Assembly (NCBI GenBank): GCA_004332195.1
Contig: SJBG01000002.1
Coordinates: 124,001 to 188,000 of the forward strand
Source: Desulfobulbaceae bacterium
GTDB lineage: Bacteria; Desulfobacterota; Desulfobulbia; Desulfobulbales; Desulfurivibrionaceae
Direction: 5' to 3'
Length of the DNA stretch: 64,000 nt
Below, piece after piece: positions 53,634 to 63,088 of the stretch (position 1 is the first letter of the stretch; the number at the start of each line of letters is the position of its first letter). Below the pieces are notes generated by a model. The model saw only the letters and a program-made list of their open reading frames with translations. It was not told the DNA's origin and did no database searches. The position numbers and the translations under genes were made by a program.

Positions 53634-55898
53634 TCAACGATAATACAGATTATTGCCGCCCATGGTCATCAGCGACTTGTAGAGATTGCGGCGAAAATCG
53701 CGGCGGTCCCAAATTCCCTGGATATAACCGCGTTTTAAAGCGCTGCGGGCGCTGTGATAGTCGGGCGGCACATCCTCGCCAGTGGTATCCCTGATCACCC
53801 GGGGACCGGCAAAGCCGATTCGGCTGGAGCGAATGGCAAACTGATAGGGCGAACAACCCAAGAAACTGGCCACCGGGCCAGCGTAGGAGTTATTGTCATA
53901 AACCACAAGATACAAGCCCCCGGCGTCAATATATTCCCGGACCGCCATGGTGCACTTGGGCATCTGAATTACCCCCAGCGTACCCTCGTGAATGCGAATG
54001 CCGCCAGTGGTGTGGACATAGGACAAAAGCGGTCGCTTTTTAAGGCGGGCCAACTCACAGGCCCGGACAAATTTTTCGCCCTCGGCCGCCCCCACCGTCC
54101 CGTTACGAAAATCACTGTAAAGCATGGCCACCACGATATCCATCCCCAACACCCGGGCATCGAAGGTGATCATTGCACAAGGCCGACCTGTCTTCTGGCG
54201 GGCGGTCTCCAGCTTTTTAGTAAAACCGGGAAACTTCAATGGATTAATCGAAGCCAGGTCGGCATTGAACTCCCCGATCGAATCAGGATCGAAAAGATGC
54301 CGCATATACCACTGATATTCCAGAGGAAAATGATGACCGCAAGTTTCACAGACTCCACAAAATTCACCGTAAAGATCCGGCACCCAGAGATCCTTGCAAT
54401 CATATTTGTCGACGTTGGGACAGCTCACCGTGCGATCTTCATTGGCCAGCGGTGAGGTGTAGGTGTCCCCGTATTCGATTTGATCCTCGCCGCCGTTGCC
54501 CCGTCCGATGATGCTTCGGGGCGCCCGGGAACCGGGTTTGCTGACGATAAAATCGTAGACGGCGACAAAAGGGGAGGTGACTTGCTTGATCAGTACCGAG
54601 CCTTCGCCGGAGACATCGTGGATCACCTTCTTTACTTGTTTATGGCGACGTCTAAGGATGTCGTAACGAATGGTATAGTAAAAATCGGCCAGGATCCGGT
54701 TGGCTCGTCGGTAAAAGAGAGCGCCGGTGGGCAGATGTTCTTTATAGCCCTTAAGCGCCATTTCCCGATACTTGCGGGAGCGCAACTGGAGCAAGCGCCT
54801 GATTTCATCATCAGCCAGATCCCAGGAAACATCAATCTGCGGGGTTTCAGCTCCTCCCCGGTGCACCCCGTGGGCCTTTTCCACCTTGAGCTCGTAGGCC
54901 CGAAAGGCCCGGAGGCTTTTGGTTTTGAGCACCACCTCATCGGTGGCCCGGATCATTTCGGCCTTGATCTGGCTGAAAAACGAGAAATCGTTGCGTCGCC
55001 CCCCCAACCGTGGTTCCGGGATGATCCGATCAATGGTCCCCAAGCGCAGATTCTCTTCGGCGGTGATCGCCAGCCGTTCGGCACAGTTTTCCAGCAGATC
55101 CTTGGGTACTTTGGTCCCCTCCCTGACTTTACCCTCGATGGCGGCGGCCCCCTCCGGCGAGATTACCGAATAGTAGCCGTGGGAAAACATCAGGCGCAGA
55201 TCCCCCATCCCCACCGCTTCGGCCCCGCCGGAACCGCCCTCGGAGGTTACGGCAACCAGGGGTACCCGCAATTTGGTCATAACATAAAGGTTGCGGGCGA
55301 TCTGTTGGGCCGCGCCTGGATATTCTTCAGTCGGGAAGGCGCCGGGAGTAAAGACATAAAAGTGGATCGGAATTCCCTCGGTTTCCGCCACCAGCATGTA
55401 GCGCAGAGCCTTTTCGTTGCCCCAGGGTTTGGTGCTGCCGCCGTTGCGGTATTCCTCGCCTTGGCCTTTTTCATGGCCGACGACCATGACCTGCTGGATA
55501 ACGATCTTGTTTTTGACCAGTCGGGAGATGCTGGCGCGGGCCGCCACCAGGGCCGGATCGATATTGGCATCTTCCACCCCACCCAACTCGGTATATTCCT
55601 CATAAACATTCTCTAAAATATCCTTCAGGGAAAACCGCAGGGGGCTGCGCACAATGCGGACCCGCTCAAGCGGGCTCAAACCTTCCTCGCAACGGGCCTC
55701 GAGAAAGGCCAGCGATTCCTCTAGAGCGCCGATTTTTTCGGTCAGATTTTCCTGGCTGAGTTCGTAAAAGGCAGCTCGCATATCTTGCAGTTGCTGGGTC
55801 AGGGTGGCAAGATTACCCCATTTTGGGTCTTCTTTGATCCAGCCAAGATAAACCAGGCGCTCTTCGATCTGGAGCAGACGTTTGCGTAAATCTTCCAT
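53634..55898 (-). CDS. Fused acetyl/acyl-CoA carboxylase carboxyltransferase (AccA-AccD order)
   Basis: 754 residues in one frame. Residues 1 to about 340 resemble the AccA alpha chain (helical N-terminus, KIVIQQVMVVGHEKGQG, TSEGGSGGAEAVGMGDLRLM, YSVISPEGAAAI). From about 490 on it resembles the AccD beta chain, with a zinc ribbon (CPNVDKYDC then CGVCETCG) and crotonase-fold strands (SYVHTTGGIRIHEGTLGVIQ). This is alpha-then-beta order, unlike the beta-first order of common fused acyl-CoA carboxyltransferases. It should transfer CO2 from carboxybiotin to acetyl-CoA or another acyl-CoA; substrate not readable. It lies 17 bases after accC. Confidence 0.88.
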   Translation of the reverse strand: MEDLRKRLLQIEERLVYLGWIKEDPKWGNLATLTQQLQDMRAAFYELSQENLTEKIGALEESLAFLEARCEEGLSPLERVRIVRSPLRFSLKDILENVYEEYTELGGVEDANIDPALVAARASISRLVKNKIVIQQVMVVGHEKGQGEEYRNGGSTKPWGNEKALRYMLVAETEGIPIHFYVFTPGAFPTEEYPGAAQQIARNLYVMTKLRVPLVAVTSEGGSGGAEAVGMGDLRLMFSHGYYSVISPEGAAAIEGKVREGTKVPKDLLENCAERLAITAEENLRLGTIDRIIPEPRLGGRRNDFSFFSQIKAEMIRATDEVVLKTKSLRAFRAYELKVEKAHGVHRGGAETPQIDVSWDLADDEIRRLLQLRSRKYREMALKGYKEHLPTGALFYRRANRILADFYYTIRYDILRRRHKQVKKVIHDVSGEGSVLIKQVTSPFVAVYDFIVSKPGSRAPRSIIGRGNGGEDQIEYGDTYTSPLANEDRTVSCPNVDKYDCKDLWVPDLYGEFCGVCETCGHHFPLEYQWYMRHLFDPDSIGEFNADLASINPLKFPGFTKKLETARQKTGRPCAMITFDARVLGMDIVVAMLYSDFRNGTVGAAEGEKFVRACELARLKKRPLLSYVHTTGGIRIHEGTLGVIQMPKCTMAVREYIDAGGLYLVVYDNNSYAGPVASFLGCSPYQFAIRSSRIGFAGPRVIRDTTGEDVPPDYHSARSALKRGYIQGIWDRRDFRRNLYKSLMTMGGNNLYYR

Positions 55899-55915
55899 CA
55901 GGTTAAACCATCCTT

Positions 55916-57322
55916 TTAGAAGGTCAAAAGGCGATCAAGGTTATCCGCCAGATATTGAAGGTTGGTGGTAATGGCGGCTCCGGCTGAATTGCGGCCTTCA
56001 ATCACCATCTCTAAGATGAATTGCCGGGCCCGTTGCTTGGCCTCGGCCATGGAGTCGCCCCAGACCAGGACCAGGGCCAGATTGGGATCGTAATCACTGG
56101 GAATTGCGTAGGGCCGATCAAGGGAGACATGGGTGTAAACCGCCGACCATTGATGAGTCGGGTAAGAGAAACGGGAAATAGTGCCGATCCAGGGAGCAAA
56201 GCCCCGGGTGACATCCTCGGCGACAATCCGTAGTTCAATGCTGGCCCCATCGAATTTGATATCGTGCTGGGAGTAGCCCAGCTTGTCCCCCAAGCCTAGT
56301 CTGATTTGTTCGCGGATTAGATTGGGATGTTGGTTTTTAAGGTAGCTGATGCGGGCGGAGACGTCGTTTTCCACCTGAATTCGGGTATTGACCTCCAGCA
56401 GATAAGGCTGTCCCTGGCGGCTGACAATCCACTCCCAGGTGCCGATGTTATCGTAACGAACATGAGCGGCCAGTTTCAGCGAATATGCAACAATCTGTTC
56501 CTGGACGGCGGGAGCATCAAACTCGTAGGGAAAACAGGAGTTGTCAAAACCAGGGGCGGCCTCCAGGCGTTTCTGACGGCCAGAGCTTTGAATGGTACAG
56601 TTGCGGGTGCCGAAATGGACCCGTTCTTCGTGGCGACTGCCGAGCAACTGCACTTCCAGGTGGTTGTAATCCCGCAGGCATTGCTCAATCAACACCCCGG
56701 CATGGCCAAACTGGCGCTTGGCGTAATTCTGGACCTGGCGATAAACCCGACGAAACTGCTGAATTTCCTTAACCTCTTCAATCCCCAAACCACCGCCACC
56801 GGCTGCCGCCTTGACCAGCACCGAAGGTTGCTGAATATTACGATCGGCCTGATCCTCCAGCAACCGGCGGGCAATTTCCTCGGCATCAATTTCGTTGTAG
56901 ATGGGGCCGTCGGTCCCGGGGATGATCGGAATCTCTAGCTGATTGGCCACCTTTCTGGTGTTGATCTTGTCGCCCAGACTCTTAATCACTTCCCATTTGG
57001 GTCCGATAAAGATCAGGGGGTGGTCCCGAATCGTCACTCGGCGGGCAAAACGGAAGTCTTCGGAAAAAAAGCCATAACCAGGATGAATGGCCGTGCATTT
57101 GGTGTGGTCAGCCACCGCCAGAATATCGTTAGGGTCGGTATAACTGGCCACCCGCCAGGCCCGGCGTCTATGGCTCCGGGGGTCGAGGTTGCGCCGGACA
57201 TGCTCGGATTGCTCATCAGCGGCGGTATATATCACCACGAAATCCAGGCCCAGATCCTCGCAGGCCTGCATAATCCGCAGAGCAATCTCGCCCCGGTTGG
57301 CGATCAGTATCTTGTCTTTCAA
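55916..57322 (-). CDS. accC: Biotin carboxylase subunit, divergent
   Basis: 468 residues, ATP-grasp enzyme that carboxylates biotin with bicarbonate and ATP. The N-terminus KDKILIANRGEIALRIMQAC, the glycine loop VKAAAGGGGLGI, and LLEVNTRIQVEN are seen. Compared with E. coli AccC the RRHQK segment reads SGRQK, keeping the Gln-Lys, and the EHP after QVE reads END. These changes suggest a distinct branch. It is first in a minus-strand operon accC-carboxyltransferase-carrier-birA, all separated by fewer than 20 bases until birA. Confidence 0.9.
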   Translation of the reverse strand: MKDKILIANRGEIALRIMQACEDLGLDFVVIYTAADEQSEHVRRNLDPRSHRRRAWRVASYTDPNDILAVADHTKCTAIHPGYGFFSEDFRFARRVTIRDHPLIFIGPKWEVIKSLGDKINTRKVANQLEIPIIPGTDGPIYNEIDAEEIARRLLEDQADRNIQQPSVLVKAAAGGGGLGIEEVKEIQQFRRVYRQVQNYAKRQFGHAGVLIEQCLRDYNHLEVQLLGSRHEERVHFGTRNCTIQSSGRQKRLEAAPGFDNSCFPYEFDAPAVQEQIVAYSLKLAAHVRYDNIGTWEWIVSRQGQPYLLEVNTRIQVENDVSARISYLKNQHPNLIREQIRLGLGDKLGYSQHDIKFDGASIELRIVAEDVTRGFAPWIGTISRFSYPTHQWSAVYTHVSLDRPYAIPSDYDPNLALVLVWGDSMAEAKQRARQFILEMVIEGRNSAGAAITTNLQYLADNLDRLLTF

Positions 57323-57593
57323 AATTCACCTCTTAACGTGGAAGCGGAAGGCGGAAGGGGTCGCTTCTACAGATTCCGGCTTGACATGTTCCCACAACTG
57401 CCGTCACCCTTACCCTATTTCCCCACGAATGAAAAGGGGAAATCAGCCGCCCACCAACCGTCCCGGTTATGGGATCGGGCGCCGAAATATAGGTGTTGAC
57501 GGATCCTTCGGTCGCCACTATTATCCAACCAGCGACCTTCACAGTTTTGATCTTCAACTTATGCTAATGATGCAGGAGGTTTTTGTCACCGTC

Positions 57594-58481
57594 ATGGGTT
57601 CATCACCAGAGCCTTCGCCCGCTGGGTCCGCGCCCGTCGAGCCTGGATCGTCGCCCAAGGCGGCGGAATCACCGTTTCGTCGCCTTCTCAACCGGCTGGG
57701 GATTACCAGCCCTCCTGGCACCGCCGAGGATATCGAACAGGAAATCCAAGAAATTATTGACGAAGGCGAAGAGCAGGGCCTGATCACCCCCGAAGAGGGG
57801 GAGATGATTTCCAGCGTCATGGAACTGAAAGATACCCTGGTGTACGAAATTATGACTCCGCGCACCGAGATGGTGCTGGTCCAAGCCGCCACCCCGTTGC
57901 CGGAGTTGATCCGGATCATCATCGAGCGGGGGTTCAGTCGGATCCCGGTCTACCAGGATAATCCCGACCAAATTGTCGGCATTCTCCACGTCAAAGATAT
58001 TTTACCCCACTGCCTGGTCGGCGACCCCCAGCTCACCGCCGGGGCCTTGGCCAGGCCAGCCGAATTCGTTCCGGAAAATCGCAAGATTATTGAGTTGCTT
58101 AAATATTTTCAGGAACAAAAAATGCACTTGGCCGTGGTCAGCGATGAGTTTGGCGGGGTGCGGGGGTTGATTACCTTGGAGGATATCGTTGAGGAAATTG
58201 TCGGCGACATCAGCGACGAGCACGACCGCAAAACGCGCCGCTGGAAGGAGGTCAACTCCCACACGGTGCTGGCCGATGCCAAGGTGGATATCGAAGATGT
58301 GGAAGAGTTTTTTGCCGTTGATCTACCCAAAGGGCCTTATGAGTCGGTGGGCGGCCTGATCATCCACCGCTTGGATCTGGTCCCGTCGCCGGGCGTCGCC
58401 CTGAGCATCAATTCGCTGATCTTTGAGGTGATCGCGGCCGACAAACGTCGAATAATTACGGTCAAAATTCAAAAAAAATAA
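57594..58481 (+). CDS. CorC/HlyC-type CBS-domain protein
   Basis: 295 residues from the ATG at 57594, with AGGAGG about 14 bases upstream; three ATGs at 57561-57570 are alternatives. A Pro/Ser/Ala-rich N-terminus leads into TAEDIEQEIQEIIDEGEEQG and LITPEEGEMISSVMELKDT, then two CBS domains (YEIMTPRTEMV, SRIPVYQDNPDQIVGILHVKD, AVVSDEFGGVRGLITLEDIV) and a C-terminal CorC_HlyC domain (VGGLIIHRLDLVPSPG). Such proteins are linked to Mg/Co efflux. Without a membrane domain it is the soluble type, often next to lnt as here (7 bases). Confidence 0.93.
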   Translation: MGSSPEPSPAGSAPVEPGSSPKAAESPFRRLLNRLGITSPPGTAEDIEQEIQEIIDEGEEQGLITPEEGEMISSVMELKDTLVYEIMTPRTEMVLVQAATPLPELIRIIIERGFSRIPVYQDNPDQIVGILHVKDILPHCLVGDPQLTAGALARPAEFVPENRKIIELLKYFQEQKMHLAVVSDEFGGVRGLITLEDIVEEIVGDISDEHDRKTRRWKEVNSHTVLADAKVDIEDVEEFFAVDLPKGPYESVGGLIIHRLDLVPSPGVALSINSLIFEVIAADKRRIITVKIQKK

Positions 58482-58488
58482 CGTAACC

Positions 58489-60405
58489 ATGCGGCTATTA
58501 CCGACAAAACCTTTTTTTCTTTTGCCCGGGATTTTCGCCCTTGGCAGCGGGTTGCTGCTATACTTCTCCTCGCCCGGGACCGTCGGTCAGGGATGGTCGG
58601 CCTGGATCGCCCTGATTCCGCTGTTGCTGGCGGTTCGGGGGCTTGCGTGGCCGGCTGCCGCCTTGCTGGGCTTGCTGGCGGGCATTGCCTATTACCTGCC
58701 GCTGCTTCACTGGATCACCATCGCTCTTGGTCAATACGGTGGCCTGCATCCCTTGGTGGCGGCAACCGCCCTGGCGCTGCTGGCTCTCTACATGAGCCTT
58801 TATCTCGCCGTTTTTATGGTTTTGCTCGTCACCCTGACCTCCTGGGGTCGGGCCTCTGATGATTCCGATCATCCGTCGATAACCGGCTCCGGCTCCGGCC
58901 TGGTGGGTCGCAACCGGAAACTCCGGGGGACGACGGTGCGGGGCCGAGCAAAAACCTCGTTTGATCCCGGCATCCTATGGGCCGCGCCGGTAATCTGGGT
59001 TGCTCTGGATTTTATCCGGTCCTGGCTCTTCACCGGTTTCCCCTGGCAGGATCTTGGCTATAGTCAATATCAGATTCCGGCGCTGCTTCAGGTGGCCGAC
59101 CTGACTGGTCATCATGGCGTCACCTTCGTCCTGGTCCTGACCAACGCTCTGCTGGCTCTGCTGTTCAGTCGCTTTTGGCCGAAAACGTGGCGGAGCCACC
59201 CCCCGACCTCGATCCCCCGAGCCTCTTTAGCCCCGAGCGCCACCATCCAAGCTTCAGCCTTGACGACTCCCAGGGCCTCCGGGTCTCCCCTGGCAATCCC
59301 CCCAAGCTCTGATGGCCGCCAAGGCAAATCAGGGTCGGTTGAAAACTACGCGGTCTCGCGCCTTAGCGGAGCTGAGTGGGGCTCGGTTTTAGCGGCGTTG
59401 CTCCTGGTCTTTGCCTTTTTTATATATGGTCACTTACGCTTGCTCCAGATCAGCGACCTGGCGGCTCGGAGTCCCACTGTTGAGGTTGCGGTGATTCAGG
59501 GCAATATTCCGCAAGAGGAAAAATGGGAGCCTAAGAAGCGGGCTGCCACCGTGGAGCGCTACATTAAACTGAGCGCTATGGCCGCGACCTCCGGGCCAAA
59601 TCGACCAGATCTTATCGTCTGGCCGGAAACCGCCCTGCCTTTTTATCCCCTTGAGCACCCTCTTTTTCATCAAGTCGTCGATTTCGCTCTCGGTCACGAC
59701 CTCTGTTTACTGGTTGGCGCCCCCCATCGAGAAAGGGAGCCTGACGGGACTTTTCGCTACTATAACAGCGCCTTGCTCATTAGCCCGGAGCTACCGGGTG
59801 ATCGACCAACCACGACCGCCTTGGCCTCGGTTTATCGCCACCTGGAGGGCATGTACCACAAACGACACCTGGTGCCCTTCGGCGAATATGTTCCCCTGCG
59901 CTGGCTGTTGCCTTTTTTGGCCCCGGTGGTCGAGACCATGGGAGATTTTACCCCCGGTTCCGCGCCGGTCATCCTCAACTGCCGGCAATGGCGACTGGGA
60001 ACCATAATTTGTTTTGAGGCCATCTTCCCCCGTCTGGCTCGACAAATGACGGAGGCCGGGGCTGACCTGCTGGTCAATATTACCAACGATGCCTGGTTTG
60101 GGCGGAGCAACGCATCCCAGCAGCATCTCTCGATGACGGTCCTGCGGGCGGTGGAAAATCGTCGATCCTTAGCGCGGGCCGCCAACACCGGAATCAGCGC
60201 CTTTGTCGGCCCCGACGGTAGGATCCACCAGGCCACGGAGCTGTTTATTCCCGAGCAGCGCCGGGCTGCGCTGCCTCTGTTGCTCGGGACCGACGATCAG
60301 GGCTACCGTAGTATTTTTAGCGCCGGTGGCTATCTCTTCGGCCACTTTTGCCTGCTGCTGATGATGGCTGGTCTTATCCGGCGCTTTTATCTGAAAGTCT
60401 CGTAA
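58489..60405 (+). CDS. lnt: Apolipoprotein N-acyltransferase (Lnt) with low-complexity insert
   Basis: 638 residues against about 500-540 in relatives. It adds the third acyl chain to lipoproteins in the inner membrane, downstream of LspA. Membrane helices fill the N-terminus; the periplasmic nitrilase domain has the glutamate in VWPETALPFYP, a lysine in GMYHKRHLVPFGEYVP and the cysteine nucleophile in GTIICFEAIFPRL, then NITNDAWFG. Two inserts are unusual: a Gly/Ser/Arg-rich one (58855-58970) and a Ser/Pro/Thr/Ala-rich one (59185-59370), both in loops between helices. Confidence 0.95.
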   Translation: MRLLPTKPFFLLPGIFALGSGLLLYFSSPGTVGQGWSAWIALIPLLLAVRGLAWPAAALLGLLAGIAYYLPLLHWITIALGQYGGLHPLVAATALALLALYMSLYLAVFMVLLVTLTSWGRASDDSDHPSITGSGSGLVGRNRKLRGTTVRGRAKTSFDPGILWAAPVIWVALDFIRSWLFTGFPWQDLGYSQYQIPALLQVADLTGHHGVTFVLVLTNALLALLFSRFWPKTWRSHPPTSIPRASLAPSATIQASALTTPRASGSPLAIPPSSDGRQGKSGSVENYAVSRLSGAEWGSVLAALLLVFAFFIYGHLRLLQISDLAARSPTVEVAVIQGNIPQEEKWEPKKRAATVERYIKLSAMAATSGPNRPDLIVWPETALPFYPLEHPLFHQVVDFALGHDLCLLVGAPHREREPDGTFRYYNSALLISPELPGDRPTTTALASVYRHLEGMYHKRHLVPFGEYVPLRWLLPFLAPVVETMGDFTPGSAPVILNCRQWRLGTIICFEAIFPRLARQMTEAGADLLVNITNDAWFGRSNASQQHLSMTVLRAVENRRSLARAANTGISAFVGPDGRIHQATELFIPEQRRAALPLLLGTDDQGYRSIFSAGGYLFGHFCLLLMMAGLIRRFYLKVS

Positions 60406-60410
60406 CTGTT

Positions 60411-60462
60411 CAGGGGCATCCCATCTTGGCTCATTTGGGCCTTCTCGCATGGCACAAGTATC
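60411..60462. repeat. Partial hairpin repeat family B
   Basis: CATCCCATCTTGGCTCATTT, then GGGCCTTCTCGCATGGCAC, resembles one arm of the element at 42490-42601 (reverse complement reading CACCCCATCTTCGCCCATTT then TGACCTTCTCACGTAGCAC). Only one arm is recognisable. It begins a few bases after the lnt stop. Confidence 0.5.
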
Positions 60463-60634
60463 CTTCAGAGTCCCAGCGGAGAATTGGCGTGACCGGATAG
60501 TTTGAGCCGGTTTTTCTTGACCTCTGATTTTCGGGTGTGTTAGACAGCAGGGAGGGAGCTTAATTACGGTAAGCAAATAAAGTTTGTATTAACCAGCAAT
60601 CAGCTTAAGATATTTTTCTTATTTGCTTTCTTTA
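60463..60634. other. Intergenic stretch between lnt and acs
   Basis: No gene seen. An inverted repeat AAGCAAATAA (about 60571) and TTATTTGCTT (about 60620) with a loop of nearly 40 bases lies here. Together with the flanking repeat fragment and the MITE-like copy it makes a 426 bp gap that should hold the acs promoter, which is not obvious. Confidence 0.5.
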
Positions 60635-60774
60635 GGCTACCTTGAAAATTAGCTATTTTGTTCGAGTTTACGGCACGTAAAAAAAATTACCGCAGGCATA
60701 TGGTTGATATTCCGAGGATAATTTTTTGAGCATAACGCAGAAATCGGGCGAAAGAGCAATTTTTCAAGGTGGCC
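60635..60774. mobile_element. MITE-like hairpin element, copy 4
   Basis: 140 bp, from GGCTACCTTGAAAATTAGCT to AGCAATTTTTCAAGGTGGCC, same orientation as the others. One A is missing from the left A-run. The flanks are TTTA and TTAA, a near match. It lies 57 bases upstream of the acs start. Confidence 0.86.
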
Positions 60775-60831
60775 TTAAGTTGATCGCTAACCGCTTTTTT
60801 AAACCAAGCGCTACTACGGGAGAAAACAACG

Positions 60832-62826
60832 ATGAGCGAACAAGACGATAGAATTGAAAGCAGCCTGCGGGAAAACCGCCTTTTTGCCCCTGGGGCTTCG
60901 CCGGCTGATACGGTTTCCGCTCGCGATATGGCTGAGTACCAAGCCATCTATCAACGCTCGATGGCGGACCCCGAGGGCTTCTGGGCTGAACGAGCCGACG
61001 CTTTGTTGCAATGGGATAAAAAGTGGGACCGGGTGCTTGACGCGGATATGCACAAGCCGGAAATCAAGTGGTTTGACGGGGGCAAGCTCAATGTTGCGGT
61101 CAACTGTCTGGACCGCCATCTGACTGATGGTCGCCGTAACAAAGCCGCCATTATCTGGCAGGGTGAACCGGATGAGGATGTCCGGGTTTACACTTATCAG
61201 ATGTTGCACACCGAGGTTTGTCGCTTTGCCAATGTGCTCAAGAAAATGGGGGTCAAAAAAGGCGACCGGGTTGCCGTCTACCTGCCGATGATCCCCGAGC
61301 TGGCTATTGCCCTGCTGGCCTGTACCCGGATCGGCGCCATCCACAGCGTGACTTTCTCCGGCTTTTCCGCCAAAAGCCTGAAAAGTCGGATTCAGGATTG
61401 CGAGGCCAAGGTTTTGATCACCGCTGATGCGGTTTTGCGCGCCGGCAAGACCATCCCTTTAAAGTCTAGCGTCGACCAAGCTCTGGCCGAATGTCCCAGT
61501 GTTAAAAATTGTGTGGTCGTCAAAAGGGCCGGCAATGAGGTGGCAATGCAGGAGGGGCGCGACAGCTGGTGGAGTCGGGAAATCAACGACCCGGGAATCG
61601 GGGTGGAATGCCCCCCTGAAAGCATGGACGCCGAGGATACGATGTTTATTCTCTACACCTCTGGTTCCACCGGCAAGCCCAAGGGGGTGGTGCACTCCAT
61701 CGGCGGTTATCTCACCCAGGTCGCTCAAACCTGTCAATGGGTTTTCGATCTGAAGGACAATGACGTTTACTGGTGTACCGCCGATATCGGCTGGATCACC
61801 GGGCACAGCTATATCCTGTACGGCCCTCTGACCCTGGGCGCCACCTCGTTGATGTTTGAAGGAGTGCCCAGTTGGCCGCGGCCTGACCGTTTCTGGCAAA
61901 TTTGCGAAAAATTCCGGGTCAACATTTTTTACACCGCTCCCACAGTCATTCGGGCCTTGATGCGGGAAGGGGTGCAGTGGACGCAAAAGCACGATCTTTC
62001 CTCACTGCGGCTGCTGGCCTCGGTGGGTGAGCCGATTAACCCGGAAGCCTGGATGTGGTATCACGAACATATCGGCAAGGGCCAACTGCCGATCGTCGAT
62101 ACCTGGTGGCAAACCGAAACCGGCGGGGTGATGATTTCAGCCATGCCTTACGCCACTCCCCTCAAGCCCGGTTCGGCCACCTTGCCGCTGCCCGGCATCG
62201 ATGCCGCGGTTTTCCGGGCCGACGGCACCGAGGCCGCGCCCAACGAGGGGGGACACCTGGTTATCCGCCGACCCTGGCCGGGGATGTTGCGCGGGGTTTT
62301 CGGGAACCCGGAGCGCTATAAGAAGTGCTTTTCCCGTTTTGCCGGCGTTTACGATTCGGAAGACTCGACCCGCCGGGACGAAGACGGATATTTCTGGCTT
62401 ATGGGTCGACTGGATGATGCAATCAACGTTTCCGGTCATCGCCTGGGCACCGCCGAAATTGAATCGGCCCTGGTGGCTCATCCCGACGTAGCCGAGGCGG
62501 CGGTAGTCGGCGCCCCTCACGAGATCAAGGGGCAGACCATTTACGCCTTCGTCTCGCTGCAAGTCGGCGTTGCCGCCAGCGCCGAACTGCGAGCCGCCCT
62601 GCGGGCTCAAGTTCGTAAAGAGATCGGGACCATCGCCACCCCTGAATTCATCCAGTTTGCCGACGGTCTGCCCAAAACCAGAAGTGGTAAAATTATGCGG
62701 CGGATTCTACGTAAAATAGTCACCGGACAAACCGAAGAGGCCGATTTCGGCGATATTTCAACCTTGGCCGATCCTTCCGTGGTCCAGACCCTGGTCGACG
62801 AAAGCAAGGCTATCTTGAAAAATTAG
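60832..62826 (+). CDS. acs: Acetyl-CoA synthetase (AMP-forming)
   Basis: 664 residues. It activates acetate to acetyl-CoA through acetyl-AMP. Core motifs are YTSGSTGKPKG, DTWWQTETGG, GRLDDAINVSGHRLGTAEIE and the C-terminal PKTRSGKIMRR with the lysine that acetyltransferases modify. It begins after GGGAG. The last residues (AILKN and the TAG stop) are encoded by a MITE-like element that starts at 62808. Removing the element and one GCAA copy gives DESKEFVK then TAA at 62965-62967, so the present C-terminus is the product of an insertion. The change lies beyond conserved motifs and should not abolish activity. Confidence 0.97.
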   Translation: MSEQDDRIESSLRENRLFAPGASPADTVSARDMAEYQAIYQRSMADPEGFWAERADALLQWDKKWDRVLDADMHKPEIKWFDGGKLNVAVNCLDRHLTDGRRNKAAIIWQGEPDEDVRVYTYQMLHTEVCRFANVLKKMGVKKGDRVAVYLPMIPELAIALLACTRIGAIHSVTFSGFSAKSLKSRIQDCEAKVLITADAVLRAGKTIPLKSSVDQALAECPSVKNCVVVKRAGNEVAMQEGRDSWWSREINDPGIGVECPPESMDAEDTMFILYTSGSTGKPKGVVHSIGGYLTQVAQTCQWVFDLKDNDVYWCTADIGWITGHSYILYGPLTLGATSLMFEGVPSWPRPDRFWQICEKFRVNIFYTAPTVIRALMREGVQWTQKHDLSSLRLLASVGEPINPEAWMWYHEHIGKGQLPIVDTWWQTETGGVMISAMPYATPLKPGSATLPLPGIDAAVFRADGTEAAPNEGGHLVIRRPWPGMLRGVFGNPERYKKCFSRFAGVYDSEDSTRRDEDGYFWLMGRLDDAINVSGHRLGTAEIESALVAHPDVAEAAVVGAPHEIKGQTIYAFVSLQVGVAASAELRAALRAQVRKEIGTIATPEFIQFADGLPKTRSGKIMRRILRKIVTGQTEEADFGDISTLADPSVVQTLVDESKAILKN

Positions 62827-62947
62827 CTATTTTGTTCGAGTTTACGGCACGTAAAAAAAATACCGCAGGCATATGGTTGATATTCCGAGGATAATTTTTT
62901 GAGCATAACGCAGAAATCGGGCGAAAGAGCAATTTTTTAAGGTGGCC
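62808..62947. mobile_element. MITE-like hairpin element, copy 5, inserted in the acs 3' end
   Basis: 140 bp, from GGCTATCTTGAAAAATTAGC to GCAATTTTTTAAGGTGGCC. GCAA occurs on both sides (62804-62807 and 62948-62951), an exact 4 bp target duplication. The left 19 bases overlap the coding region of acs and supply its stop codon. Confidence 0.9.
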
Positions 62948-63088
62948 GCAAGGAGTTTGTAAAGTAATCGGCGCTTCAGGTTGTGGCGCTTGGATTGTTG
63001 TTCTTAGTGTTGTTGAGTTTTTGCGATGCTTATGGTATCATTGGCGGGTTAGTAAGTTTTCCCAATCAAACCCTAAAGGGGAAGGATT

